Assembly (NCBI RefSeq): GCF_000160835.1 | Contig: NZ_GG700733.1 | Span: 189,946 to 253,945 of the forward strand | Direction: 5' to 3' | DNA: 64,000 nt | Origin: Limosilactobacillus antri DSM 16041 | GTDB taxonomy: Bacteria > Bacillota > Bacilli > Lactobacillales > Lactobacillaceae | Part shown: piece after piece, positions 26,146 through 33,748 of the stretch | Layout of the letters: each line of letters opens with the position of its first letter | Position numbering within the stretch: the stretch's first letter is position 1 | Translations under genes and position numbers: made by a program | The notes under the pieces: generated by a model | Seen by the model: only the letters and a program-made list of their open reading frames with translations | The model's database searches: none | What the model was told of the DNA's origin: nothing

Positions 26146-26153
26146 AAAACCTC

Positions 26154-26167
26154 CGTAAGCGTTTTCT
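26154..26167 (-). promoter_or_regulatory. cre-like site before the acetyltransferase gene
   Basis: Minus strand AGAAAACGCTTACG differs only at the ends from the CcpA cre consensus (TGAAAACGCTTACA type). Its position just before the ribosome site would block transcription. Confidence 0.45.
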
Positions 26168-26197
26168 ATTAGTTTACCATTTACTAGGGTACCGAGA

Positions 26198-26308
26198 GTG
26201 GGAAACAACCTCCTCGACAAGGCGTATGGCTAACCTAGAACGATAGTTGGCACGGTACGGGCCGGCTATCGTTCGTAGTTATACACTAGCCTTGTGGTTG
26301 TTTTCCAC
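26198..26308. repeat. Nested inverted-repeat element
   Basis: Outer arms GTGGGAAACAACC (26198-26210) and GGTTGTTTTCCAC (26296-26308); middle arms ACAAGGC..GGCTA and TAGCCTTGT; inner arms GAACGATAG / CTATCGTTC. The whole 111 bases could fold as one long cruciform. No gene inside. Confidence 0.65.
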
Positions 26309-26338
26309 GTTATCTTTGTAATAGTTAAGAACTAGCAA

Positions 26339-26375
26339 GAGGCTGGTGAGAAAACAATGGTTTTCTCCCAGCCTC
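26339..26375. terminator. Hairpin, terminator-like
   Basis: GAGGCTGG(T)GAGAAAAC pairs with GTTTTCTCCCAGCCTC, loop AATG. No long T-run follows; it may be part of the adjacent inverted-repeat block. Confidence 0.5.
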
Positions 26376-26449
26376 CCAAATTCGTTCAAACTGTAAGCCC
26401 GATTTGCGGTATGATGGCAGTTAATTAGTACAAGAAAGCAGGTTTTGTC

Positions 26450-26938
26450 ATGAAATTTCGCCAAGCAACGCATTCGGATTTGCCCCGCATCGTGGAAATT
26501 TACAACCAGATTATCCCGTCCCGGCTGGCCACCGCGGACCTGGAACCGGTCATCGTGGCCGACCGCGAAGGCTGGTTGGCGTCGTTTACGGCGACTCACC
26601 CTCTCTGGGTAATGGAGCAGGACGACCAAATTGTTGGTTGGGTGGGGTTGGAACCCTTCTACGGTCGTCCCGCCTACGAACACACGGCCGAGATCAGCAT
26701 TTACATTGACCAGGCGGTCCGCCACCAAGGCGTGGGGCACCAGGCCCTGCAATTCGTGATTGCTCAGCTGCCGCAGCTCGGGATCACCGCCATTGTGGCC
26801 TACATCTTCGGGCATAACCAGCCGAGCCTCAAGCTCTTCCGCCACTTCGGCTTTACGGAGTGGGGCAGCCTGCCGCGGGTCGCGGAATTAGATGGTGTCC
26901 AACGGGACCTCGAAATTCTGGGCCGGCGCTTCGATTAA
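26450..26938 (+). CDS. Phosphinothricin-acetyltransferase-like GNAT protein
   Basis: 162 residues, closest in style to the Pat/Bar (MnaT) GNAT subfamily that acetylates amino-acid analogues. Features: the ATHSDLPRIVEIYNQII N-terminus, AEISIYIDQAVRHQGVG with the acetyl-CoA loop, and the C-terminal NQPSLKLFRHFGF. Substrate unknown; family members act on methionine sulfone/sulfoximine-type compounds. It converges with crcB, leaving only 2 bases between the stops. Confidence 0.82.
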   Translation: MKFRQATHSDLPRIVEIYNQIIPSRLATADLEPVIVADREGWLASFTATHPLWVMEQDDQIVGWVGLEPFYGRPAYEHTAEISIYIDQAVRHQGVGHQALQFVIAQLPQLGITAIVAYIFGHNQPSLKLFRHFGFTEWGSLPRVAELDGVQRDLEILGRRFD

Positions 26939-26940
26939 AT

Positions 26941-27282
26941 TTACCAGCGACCCAGCCCGATTGCGGCCGCCAGGAGACCACCAATTAGTGAAAGGCCGGC
27001 GTAACTAACTGCTGCCCACCAGCGGCGGCTATTAATAAGGGTCAGCAATTCGACGTTGTAGGTCGAAAAAGTGGTATACCCGCCTAAAACGCCGGGGCCC
27101 AGAAAGGTCATTAGCAAACTATTGTTAGCGAGGTAATGCGTTGCCAAGCCGAGCATGAAAGCGCCCGTTAAGTTAATTAGCAGGGTAGTGAGGGGCCAGT
27201 TCCAAGCTGTTTTTTTACCAGTCAGGGTCAACAAGTAGCGTAAAATGGCACCAAGCGCGGCGCCAGAACTAGTTAATAACAT
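26941..27282 (-). CDS. crcB: Fluoride channel subunit CrcB/FluC (second)
   Basis: 113-residue membrane protein with four helices. The CrcB signature GGYTTFSTYNVE holds the residues lining the fluoride path. It starts one base after the stop of the first crcB, with AAGGAGG before it. Two adjacent subunits usually form an antiparallel heterodimer exporting F- from the cytoplasm. Controlled by the fluoride riboswitch upstream of its partner. Confidence 0.92.
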   Translation of the reverse strand: MLLTSSGAALGAILRYLLTLTGKKTAWNWPLTTLLINLTGAFMLGLATHYLANNSLLMTFLGPGVLGGYTTFSTYNVELLTLINSRRWWAAVSYAGLSLIGGLLAAAIGLGRW

Positions 27283-27283
27283 C

Positions 27284-27649
27284 TTAGGGCCTCCTTAAGT
27301 AGCGGGCCAACCAGGCACCGAGTCCGGCCGCGAGCAACCCGCCAAGACTGCTGACGATGAAGTAGAGGCCGGCTTGCAAGGGACGGGCCTGCCAGAGCTG
27401 GATGGTGGTAACCGTGAAGGTCGAGAAGGTGGTCAGGGCACCGATTAGTCCAGTACCGAGGCCCAGGGAGAGCCAGTCGGCGACCAGATTGCGTTCAATG
27501 ACGGCGTAGGTGAGCAGGGCCAGCAAAAAGGCGCCAATTAGGTTGCAGCCCAAGATTCCCACCAGGCCCCAGTGACCATTGACAAGGTAGCGGAGCAATC
27601 CGCCCGCAAAGGCAAACAGCCCCACGATAATGACTTTTCTTATCTTCAT
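27284..27649 (-). CDS. crcB: Fluoride channel subunit CrcB/FluC (first)
   Basis: 121 residues with four membrane helices and the signature GALTTFSTFTVTT. The N-terminus (MKIRKVIIVG) is more basic than in its partner, fitting opposite membrane orientation in a heterodimer. ATG 27649 follows GGAGA; a GTG lies one codon upstream. First gene after the fluoride riboswitch. Confidence 0.92.
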   Translation of the reverse strand: MKIRKVIIVGLFAFAGGLLRYLVNGHWGLVGILGCNLIGAFLLALLTYAVIERNLVADWLSLGLGTGLIGALTTFSTFTVTTIQLWQARPLQAGLYFIVSSLGGLLAAGLGAWLARYLRRP

Positions 27650-27679
27650 CACAATTCTCCATTCTAAATGGTGACCACA

Positions 27680-27795
27680 AAAAAACGCCCCTCACAGGAA
27701 TTGCTGTAAGGGACGCACACCCGTCCCCTTGCAGAGACAGGTGTCATCAACCGGCGCTGACCGGTGGTTCATTGCGAACACCATCGCATTTAATC
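27680..27795 (-). promoter_or_regulatory. Fluoride riboswitch (crcB motif) with terminator
   Basis: On the minus strand, GCGATGGTGTTCGCAATGAACC and TGATGACACCTGTCTC match the crcB-motif aptamer (27721-27787). A terminator GTCCCTTACAG / CTGTGAGGGGC with T7 follows (27680-27714). Fluoride binding would relieve termination and switch on crcB. Confidence 0.9.
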
Positions 27796-27803
27796 TGGTT
27801 TGT

Positions 27804-27832
27804 AGTTTAGCACTGGGGGCGCAATCAAGCAA
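27804..27832 (-). promoter_or_regulatory. Promoter of the crcB pair
   Basis: -35 TTGCTT (27827-27832), 17-base spacer, -10 TAAACT (27804-27809), ending just before the next gene's stop. Confidence 0.65.
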
Positions 27833-27842
27833 GATGGGGCAA

Positions 27843-28484
27843 TTAAACTTCTTTCACTGCCGCAGCAATTGGCGTATCGCCGCTCCGCATCAGGATGACC
27901 TTACTGATGGTGTTGTCGTTTGCCAGCACCGTGGCGAGGACCCGAGCAACGTCCGGGATCGGGTTGGTGGTGTCGTCACCCTCGCCAAAGGTCACCTTGC
28001 CGGTCGCCGCTTCCTCGGTCAGGGTCGCCGGCTGAACGATCGTGTAGTCCAGGTCAGTGTCGTGGACCAGGTAGTTGTCAGCGAAGAATTTGGCGATGTT
28101 GTAGTCGGTAATCGCCGCTAGAGCCGGGTAGTCAGCCCACTTTTCCGGCTGGAGGGCGTACATTGAGCTGAGCATAATGTAGCGCTTGATGCCCGCCCGT
28201 TCGGCAGCTTGCATGGTCTTAACCGCGCCCATGGCGTCGGTCTGCAGGAGGTCCCTGCCCCGGGAACCGGCGACGAAGTAGACAGCGTCGGTCCCGGCCA
28301 TCAGGCTGGCAATTTTAGCAACGTCACCGTGGAGGTCGAGGGCGACCGGAGTAACACCCGCCAGCTCCACAATCTTTTCGGGATGGCGGGCGCCCGCGAT
28401 GACCTCGTGACCGTCAGCAACCAGGTCTTTGATTAGGTCGGTCGCGACCCGGCCGGAACCGCCGGCAACAAATACTTTACTCAT
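27843..28484 (-). CDS. NAD(P)-binding NmrA-like / SDR-family protein
   Basis: 213-residue atypical short-chain dehydrogenase. The dinucleotide loop GGSGRVATDL (GxxGxxA type) is at residues 8-17, with downstream YIMLSSMYALQ and DYTIVQPATLT typical of NmrA-like NAD(P)H-binding proteins. The canonical YxxxK is not clear, so it may be a redox sensor or isomerase rather than a dehydrogenase. A similar protein is encoded at 38729-39385. Single gene. Confidence 0.8.
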   Translation of the reverse strand: MSKVFVAGGSGRVATDLIKDLVADGHEVIAGARHPEKIVELAGVTPVALDLHGDVAKIASLMAGTDAVYFVAGSRGRDLLQTDAMGAVKTMQAAERAGIKRYIMLSSMYALQPEKWADYPALAAITDYNIAKFFADNYLVHDTDLDYTIVQPATLTEEAATGKVTFGEGDDTTNPIPDVARVLATVLANDNTISKVILMRSGDTPIAAAVKEV

Positions 28485-28585
28485 TGTGAATTCCTCCCTG
28501 TGAACTTATTCAATTATAGTTTAACTGATTGCTAGTTAGTTCGGAAGCAAAAGCAACTGATGCCACTAAAGGTAAGCTGTTATTC

Positions 28586-28613
28586 TTGCTCTTTAATACC
28601 AAATCGGTATAAT
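28586..28613 (+). promoter_or_regulatory. Promoter with operator of the HigBA-like module
   Basis: -35 TTGCTC (28586-28591), 16-base spacer, -10 TATAAT (28608-28613). An inverted repeat TACC-AAATC-GGTA (28597-28609) overlaps the -10, as expected for toxin-antitoxin autoregulation. Confidence 0.55.
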
Positions 28614-28630
28614 AATAGTGGGGTGCCAAT

Positions 28631-28954
28631 ATGGAATACTTTGCGGAAACTAAAAAATTGACAAAGATTCTGAATGATCCAAAAGTGCTTTTGAAACATT
28701 ATGGAAAATCTAGGGCGCGGCGAATTCAAGCACGTCTAGATGAATTCGATGCAGCCCAGACACTTGCTCACATACCATCAGATCCGCCGCCCAGATGCCA
28801 CCTGCTAAAAGGAGAACTATCTGGCAAGTTCGCGGTTGATATTAGCGGCAACTATCGGATGGTATTTGAAGGCTACGATAAGAACGATGAATTATCAACA
28901 AACAGGGACCAGATTGTAACTATTCAGATAACCAGCATTGAAGATTATCATTAA
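28631..28954 (+). CDS. HigB/RelE-like toxin of a type II toxin-antitoxin system
   Basis: 107-residue RelE-superfamily protein. The HigB-type core is present: PPPRCHLLKGELSGKFAVDI followed by NYRMVFEGYD. Such proteins cleave mRNA on the ribosome and are neutralised by the partner. ATG follows GGGGTG. The antitoxin starts 13 bases after its stop, in the toxin-first order of higBA. AT-rich codon use stands out against its neighbours, suggesting transfer. mRNA interferase activity is inferred. Confidence 0.82.
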   Translation: MEYFAETKKLTKILNDPKVLLKHYGKSRARRIQARLDEFDAAQTLAHIPSDPPPRCHLLKGELSGKFAVDISGNYRMVFEGYDKNDELSTNRDQIVTIQITSIEDYH

Positions 28955-28967
28955 GGAGCTGATTGTT

Positions 28968-29303
28968 ATGCTACATCGTGAAAATAAAATTAGACAGTAT
29001 CATACTAGTTCGGCTGCCGATTTATTAAAAGAAGTGATGGATCATTATGACATTACGCAAGCTGATTTGGCTGCACGTATCGGTGTTACCCAGAAAAACG
29101 TTTCTGATATTCTTAACCGTAAACGCTTTTTAACTGAGGTTCTTGCTCTTCGAATCGAAAAAGTAATGGGGATTTCCAGCCAGTTATTACTTTCGCTGGA
29201 TTCCAACTATAAGTTAGCAGAGGCCAAAAAAGAAGGGAAACTTAGTAACAGTGAAAAACCGTCGCCAATCTTCCTTAAAAAATATAATTGGGTTACTGCT
29301 TAA
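28968..29303 (+). CDS. HigA-like XRE-family antitoxin
   Basis: 111-residue protein. The helix-turn-helix is at about residues 30-65 (ITQADLAARIGVTQKNVSDIL). The C-terminal tail is Lys-rich and presumably binds the toxin and is protease-sensitive. ATG 28968 has AAGGAG 10 bases upstream; a longer open frame overlaps the toxin but has no ribosome site. Probably represses its own promoter through the TACC/GGTA repeat. Confidence 0.82.
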   Translation: MLHRENKIRQYHTSSAADLLKEVMDHYDITQADLAARIGVTQKNVSDILNRKRFLTEVLALRIEKVMGISSQLLLSLDSNYKLAEAKKEGKLSNSEKPSPIFLKKYNWVTA

Positions 29304-29315
29304 AATATTATGACG

Positions 29316-29382
29316 CTAAATTAAAAATGCAGTCTTATTCTGGGATTAACCAAAGTAAGTCTGCATTTTTATTTTTAATTTA
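29316..29382 (+). terminator. Terminator after the HigBA-like module
   Basis: TAAATTAAAAATGCAG...CTTA pairs with TAAG.CTGCATTTTTATTTTTAATTTA. AT-rich but long. Confidence 0.65.
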
Positions 29383-29383
29383 G

Positions 29384-29442
29384 CTGCGCTGAAGCATTTT
29401 TATCTTTAAAACAGCAAAGAGACTGAGTTAATTCCCAGCCTC
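29384..29442 (-). repeat. Short repeat element (copy B)
   Basis: Minus strand reads CTGGGAATTAACTCAGTC, then TTTTAAAGATAAAAATGC and CAGCGCAG. It matches copy A (18347-18405) at roughly 50 of 59 positions. Lies between two terminators, intergenic. Confidence 0.75.
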
Positions 29443-29445
29443 AGC

Positions 29446-29487
29446 CGCCCTGATTATGCCTAACTAATCGGGGCGGTTTCTTTTTTA
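29446..29487. terminator. Terminator between the HigBA-like module and the response regulator
   Basis: CCGCCCTGATTA pairs with TAATCGGGGCGG, then TTTCTTTTTT on the plus strand. It overlaps the response-regulator stop. Confidence 0.75.
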
Positions 29488-30195
29488 TACAAACTTATAG
29501 CCAAAGCCCCGCACTGTCAGCAGGTGGGCGGGCTTGTGGGGGTCGTCCTCTAGCTTATCACGCAGGTGGCTGATGTGGATGTCGACGATCCGTGAACTCG
29601 CCAGGAGGTCGTAGCCCCAGACGCCGGAAACCAGCTGCTCGCGGCTGAGGACCTGGTTGTGGTGGTTGATTAAATAGGAGAGCAGTTGGAACTCCTTGGG
29701 GGTCAGTTCGACCGGCTGGCCGGCCTTCTTAACCGTGTAGTTGGCCTGGTCAATCGTCCAGTCGCTGGTGGCAATGACCGCAGTCGGCGCGGGTTCCCTT
29801 GGGGTGGTTGCCGTCGCGAATTTAACGTGGCGGTAGAGCCACAGCCGTTGACTGACCCGCGCCCGAAAGCCCCGCTCTTCAACCGGCAGGGGAATTACGT
29901 CATCGACCTGGGCGGAAAAGAGCTTGCGCTGAATCCGGTCGGTCAGTTCGGGAGCCAAGACCATAATCGGCCCGGTGAGCTGCTGGCGGATCAGGGTCAT
30001 CGTAGCAATCGTCGTATCCAGGCTGACCTGGCTCAAGTCCCACCACACCCCGGCGACCGGGCGCTGCTCCAGGGCGACGACCAGGCCGGTCGGGGTGGTA
30101 ATTTGGGTGAGCTGCCAGCGGGCTTTCTTGCAGCTAGCCGTTAATTGGTCCACGAGGTCCGCTGACCGGCTCATTAATAGAAATTCTTTTGCCAT
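29485..30195 (-). CDS. OmpR/PhoB-family response regulator with degenerate receiver domain
   Basis: 236 residues: receiver-like domain (1-115) and C-terminal winged helix (about 140-236, VELTPKEFQLLSYLI and VRGFGYKFV). The receiver keeps an Asp at the phosphorylation position (Asp53 in WWDLS) but lacks the N-terminal acidic pair (MSRSADL) and the conserved Lys (IPLPVEE). It is divergent from pstS, with PHO-box-like repeats between, so it is probably the Pst regulator. No histidine kinase is adjacent. ATG 30195 has GGAGA 11 bases upstream. Phosphorylation-independent action is inferred. Confidence 0.83.
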   Translation of the reverse strand: MAKEFLLMSRSADLVDQLTASCKKARWQLTQITTPTGLVVALEQRPVAGVWWDLSQVSLDTTIATMTLIRQQLTGPIMVLAPELTDRIQRKLFSAQVDDVIPLPVEERGFRARVSQRLWLYRHVKFATATTPREPAPTAVIATSDWTIDQANYTVKKAGQPVELTPKEFQLLSYLINHHNQVLSREQLVSGVWGYDLLASSRIVDIHISHLRDKLEDDPHKPAHLLTVRGFGYKFV

Positions 30196-30214
30196 TCGGA
30201 AACGTTCTCCAATA

Positions 30215-30253
30215 TTTACATAACTTTTACATTGCTTCAATTAAAAGTTTACA
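30215..30253 (+). promoter_or_regulatory. PHO-box-like direct repeats before pstS
   Basis: TTTACA occurs at 30215, 30226 and 30248, spaced 11 and 22 bases, with a degenerate copy between. This is the 11-base period of PhoP-family operators (TT(A/T/C)ACA). A -10 TATCAT lies at 30276-30281. Confidence 0.75.
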
Positions 30254-30313
30254 GCGGCTTGTTATTCTCTATTTGTATCATAGGAAATCCGGAATGACAA
30301 CTAGGAGGCAATC

Positions 30314-31186
30314 ATGCGGAGAATATTATTGGGAATCGTTCTGGCGGCATTTGTTGGCAGCCTCGGCGCTGGCTGGGTGGCCGCGAAACACCATCCCGCC
30401 CAGGAGAAGGTCACGATTGTCGGTTCGACGGCCCTGCAGCCATTGACGGAGGCGGTCGCGGCCCAGTACCGGCACAATCACCCGTCAACCAACATCACCG
30501 TTCAGGGCGGCGGCTCTGGCACCGGGTTGAGCCAGGTTCAAGCGGGCGCCGTCAACATCGGGTCCGCGGACATTTTCGCCAGCCAGCAGGACGGCATTGC
30601 CGCTGGCAAGCTCCGTGACAACATCGTGGCGGTGTCGGGAATTACCCCGATTGTCAACCCCAGACTAGGGGTCAAAAACTTAACCTTAGCGCAGCTTCGG
30701 CAGATCTTCACCGGGGAGGTCACCAACTGGCGCCAGGTCGGTGGGCCCGACTTGCCAATTACCGTCATCAACCGGGCGAGCGGCAGCGGGACCCGGGTCG
30801 CCTTTGAACAGGCGGTTCTCAAAAAGGGCACCCATGCGGTACGGGCCCAGGAACAGGACTCCAACGGGACGGTTAAGGAAATTGTCGCCAACACCCCCGG
30901 GGCGGTTTCCTACATTTCCTTTGCCTACCTCAACCAGACCGTCCGGCCGCTCAAGCTGAATGGCGTTGCCCCGACGGCCGCCAACGTCACGACCAACCGC
31001 TGGCCCATCTGGTCCTACGAGCACCTGTACACCCAGGCGCACCCCAGCCGGGCCACGAGCCAGTTTATTAAGTTTATGCAGACGGGAAAGGTCCAGGGCA
31101 GCCTGGTCAAAGACGCCAATTACGTCAGCATCCACGAGATGAAAGTGACCAAGTCGCCGACGGGTCAGGTAAGTGAAAGGAAGTAA
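30314..31186 (+). CDS. pstS: Phosphate ABC transporter, substrate-binding protein PstS
   Basis: Binds orthophosphate outside the membrane and delivers it to PstCA. 290 residues. Phosphate-ligand motifs are GSTALQPLTEA, GGGSGTGLSQV and RASGSGTRVAFE. The N-terminus (MRRILLGIVLAAFVGSLGAG) is hydrophobic, but there is no lipobox Cys, so it is either anchored by this helix or cleaved at WVAAK. Most Firmicutes PstS are lipoproteins, so this is unusual. First gene of pstSCAB-phoU, behind PHO-box repeats. Confidence 0.93.
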   Translation: MRRILLGIVLAAFVGSLGAGWVAAKHHPAQEKVTIVGSTALQPLTEAVAAQYRHNHPSTNITVQGGGSGTGLSQVQAGAVNIGSADIFASQQDGIAAGKLRDNIVAVSGITPIVNPRLGVKNLTLAQLRQIFTGEVTNWRQVGGPDLPITVINRASGSGTRVAFEQAVLKKGTHAVRAQEQDSNGTVKEIVANTPGAVSYISFAYLNQTVRPLKLNGVAPTAANVTTNRWPIWSYEHLYTQAHPSRATSQFIKFMQTGKVQGSLVKDANYVSIHEMKVTKSPTGQVSERK

Positions 31187-31189
31187 GCC

Positions 31190-32089
31190 ATGGATGAACT
31201 CAAAAAACAGCTAACGACCGCCTCCGCGGAGAGTCGGCAGGAGTGGCGGGGGAAACTCATCAGCTACCTGGCAATCGTAATTATCGGCGGCCTGGTTGCT
31301 ACCATCCTGCTCTTCTTGACCAGTAAGGGCCTGGCGCTCTTTACCAAGGACGGATATTCCCTGGGCACGTTTCTGACCAGTAGCAATTGGCAGCCCAGCC
31401 ACCACTTCTACGGCGCCTTGCCAATGATTGTTACTTCCTTTGCGGTCACGCTCCTGGCGGGGATTGTTGCCCTGCCGCTGGCGCTGGTCAGCGCGGTGGC
31501 AATTACGGAGATGCTGCCGAAGCGGGCCAACCAGTGGATCCAGCCGGTGATTGAACTGCTGGTCGGAGTGCCCTCGGTCGTCTATGGCTACGTCGGCCTA
31601 ACCGTGATCGTGCCGCGCCTGGGCCAGCTCTTTGGCGGAACCGGCTTCGGGATTTTAGCCGCAACCTGCGTGCTCTTTCTGATGGTGCTGCCGACCATGA
31701 CCTCGATGACGATTGATAACCTCCGCCGGGTGCCGAAAGAATACCGGTTGGCTTCCGCCGGCCTGGGGGCGACCCGCTGGCAGACGATTAGCCGGGTAGT
31801 GATTCCCAGTGCTAAGGGCGGGATCCTCACGGCAATGATCTTTGGAATGGCCCGGGCCTTTGGTGAGGCGCTGGCCGTGCAAATGGTAATCGGGAACGCG
31901 GCGGTCATGCCGGACGGGCTGATGTCTTCGGCCGCAACCCTGACCAGTGTCCTGACGACCGGAATCGGGAATACCGTCATGGGGACCACCTCCAACAACG
32001 CCCTCTGGTCACTGGCGTTAATTCTTTTGCTGATGTCGTTGGCGTTTAACCTCTTGCTTAGGTTGGCCGCCAGGAAAGGGGAGCACTAA
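31190..32089 (+). CDS. pstC: Phosphate ABC transporter permease PstC
   Basis: 299-residue membrane component with six helices. The EAA loop region (RRVPKEYRLASAGLGATRWQTI) contacts PstB. A cytoplasmic N-terminal extension of about 20 residues is present. GAAAGGAAG precedes the ATG. The stop overlaps pstA by one base (TAATG). Confidence 0.95.
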   Translation: MDELKKQLTTASAESRQEWRGKLISYLAIVIIGGLVATILLFLTSKGLALFTKDGYSLGTFLTSSNWQPSHHFYGALPMIVTSFAVTLLAGIVALPLALVSAVAITEMLPKRANQWIQPVIELLVGVPSVVYGYVGLTVIVPRLGQLFGGTGFGILAATCVLFLMVLPTMTSMTIDNLRRVPKEYRLASAGLGATRWQTISRVVIPSAKGGILTAMIFGMARAFGEALAVQMVIGNAAVMPDGLMSSAATLTSVLTTGIGNTVMGTTSNNALWSLALILLLMSLAFNLLLRLAARKGEH

Positions 32090-32970
32090 TGCGCGCAGAA
32101 AAAGTTGATAAAATTGCAACCACGGTCGTCTTAGCCTTGGCGGGGCTGACCGGGCTGGCAGTCGTTAGTTTCCTGGTCTACCTCCTGGTGGTCGGCCTGC
32201 CGAATGTTTCCTGGCACTTCCTCTTTTCACCGGCTGAATCATTTAAGAGTGGCGGGGGGATCCGTGACCAGCTGTTTAACTCCCTCTACCTGGTAGTGTT
32301 GACCATGCTGGTTTCCGTACCCCTGGCCCTCTGCGCGGCGATTTACCTGAGCGAGTACGCACCGCAAAACCGGCTGACCGCGCTTCTCCGCCTGGCAATC
32401 GAAGTGCTGAGTTCCCTGCCGTCGGTGGTGATTGGCCTCTTCGGCTACCTGGTCTTCGTGCTCCAGTTTGGCCTGGACTTTTCCCTGCTAGCCGGGGCGT
32501 TGGCGCTGACCATCTTGAACCTGCCCCTGTTGACGCGGTCCTGCGAGGACGCCCTTCGCCAGGTGCCGGCCCTGCAACGCCAGGCTGGCCTGGGACTGGG
32601 GATGTCGAAGTGGCGGGTGACCACGAAAATTGTCTTACCAGCGGCCCTGTCGGGAATTATCACCGGGGCGATCTTGAGTGCCGGCCGAATCTTTGGGGAA
32701 GCGGCGGCCCTGATTTACACCGCGGGCCAAAGCGCCCCAGCAATTAGCTATACCGACTGGAACCCCTTTAGCCCGACCAGCTTCCTCAACCCACTCCGCC
32801 CGGCAGAAACCCTGGCGGTCCACATTTGGAAGGTCAACAGCGAGGGCCTGGTTCCCGACGCCCGGGCCGTTTCTAACGGGTCCGCGGCGGTCTTGATTAT
32901 TACTATTTTAGCGTTCAATTTACTCGCCCGCTTGGTCGGTTCCCTGATTAAGCGGCGGTTGGCAAAGTAA
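32089..32970 (+). CDS. pstA: Phosphate ABC transporter permease PstA
   Basis: 293-residue second membrane subunit with six helices. The EAA loop is EDALRQVPALQRQAGLGLGMSKW; SAGRIFGEAAALIYTAG is typical of PstA. It forms a heterodimer with PstC. Start overlaps the pstC stop. Confidence 0.95.
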   Translation: MRAEKVDKIATTVVLALAGLTGLAVVSFLVYLLVVGLPNVSWHFLFSPAESFKSGGGIRDQLFNSLYLVVLTMLVSVPLALCAAIYLSEYAPQNRLTALLRLAIEVLSSLPSVVIGLFGYLVFVLQFGLDFSLLAGALALTILNLPLLTRSCEDALRQVPALQRQAGLGLGMSKWRVTTKIVLPAALSGIITGAILSAGRIFGEAAALIYTAGQSAPAISYTDWNPFSPTSFLNPLRPAETLAVHIWKVNSEGLVPDARAVSNGSAAVLIITILAFNLLARLVGSLIKRRLAK

Positions 32971-32982
32971 GGATGGGATCAA

Positions 32983-33738
32983 ATGACAGAACAGGCAGCT
33001 TTAGAAGTTAAAAATTTGCACGTTGCTTATGGCGCCAAGCAAGTGGTCCAGGACGTCTCACTCAAGTTCCCGGCCCGCCAGATCACGGCGATGATCGGTG
33101 CGTCGGGATCGGGGAAGTCGACGGTCCTGCGGAGCCTTAACCGGATGAACGACGACCTGGCCACCGTGACCGGCACGATTAATTTTCACGGCCTCAACAT
33201 CAACCAGCCGGATGTCAACGTTTACCGGGTCCGCCAGCGGATTGGGATGGTCTTTCAGCAGCCGACCCCCTTCCCACTGTCAATCTACGAGAACGTCATC
33301 TATGGCCTGCGTTTAGCCGGGGAACGTGATCGCCGGGTGCTGGACCAGCGGGTGGAGGAGAGCCTTCGCCAGGCCGCCCTGTGGGACGAAGTCAAGGACC
33401 AGCTGAAGGCGAGCGCACTGGCACTCTCCGGGGGCCAGCAGCAGCGGCTCTGCATCGCCCGAACGTTGGCGGTCCGGCCGGAAATCATTTTGATGGACGA
33501 GCCGACCAGTGCCCTCGACCCGGTTTCGACTTCGCAAATCGAAGAGACCCTAGTACAATTAAAGGAGCAGTTTACTATTATCATGGTGACCCACAACATG
33601 CAGCAGGCATCGCGGTCAGCAGACTGGACGGCCTTCATGCACCAGGGACGGCTGGTTGAATTTGGCCCGACTGCGCAAATTTTCATGAACCCGCAGGAAG
33701 AGCAAACGGCGGACTACCTCAGCGGTAAGTTCGGTTAG
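32983..33738 (+). CDS. pstB: Phosphate ABC transporter ATPase PstB
   Basis: 251-residue ATPase. Walker [11 protein letters not shown]-loop [16 protein letters not shown], signature [12 protein letters not shown], Walker [14 protein letters not shown] and switch His in MVTHNMQQA are all present. Drives phosphate import with PstCA. Confidence 0.97.
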   Translation: MTEQAALEVKNLHVAYGAKQVVQDVSLKFPARQITAMIGASGSGKSTVLRSLNRMNDDLATVTGTINFHGLNINQPDVNVYRVRQRIGMVFQQPTPFPLSIYENVIYGLRLAGERDRRVLDQRVEESLRQAALWDEVKDQLKASALALSGGQQQRLCIARTLAVRPEIILMDEPTSALDPVSTSQIEETLVQLKEQFTIIMVTHNMQQASRSADWTAFMHQGRLVEFGPTAQIFMNPQEEQTADYLSGKFG

Positions 33739-33748
33739 GAGGAAAACC

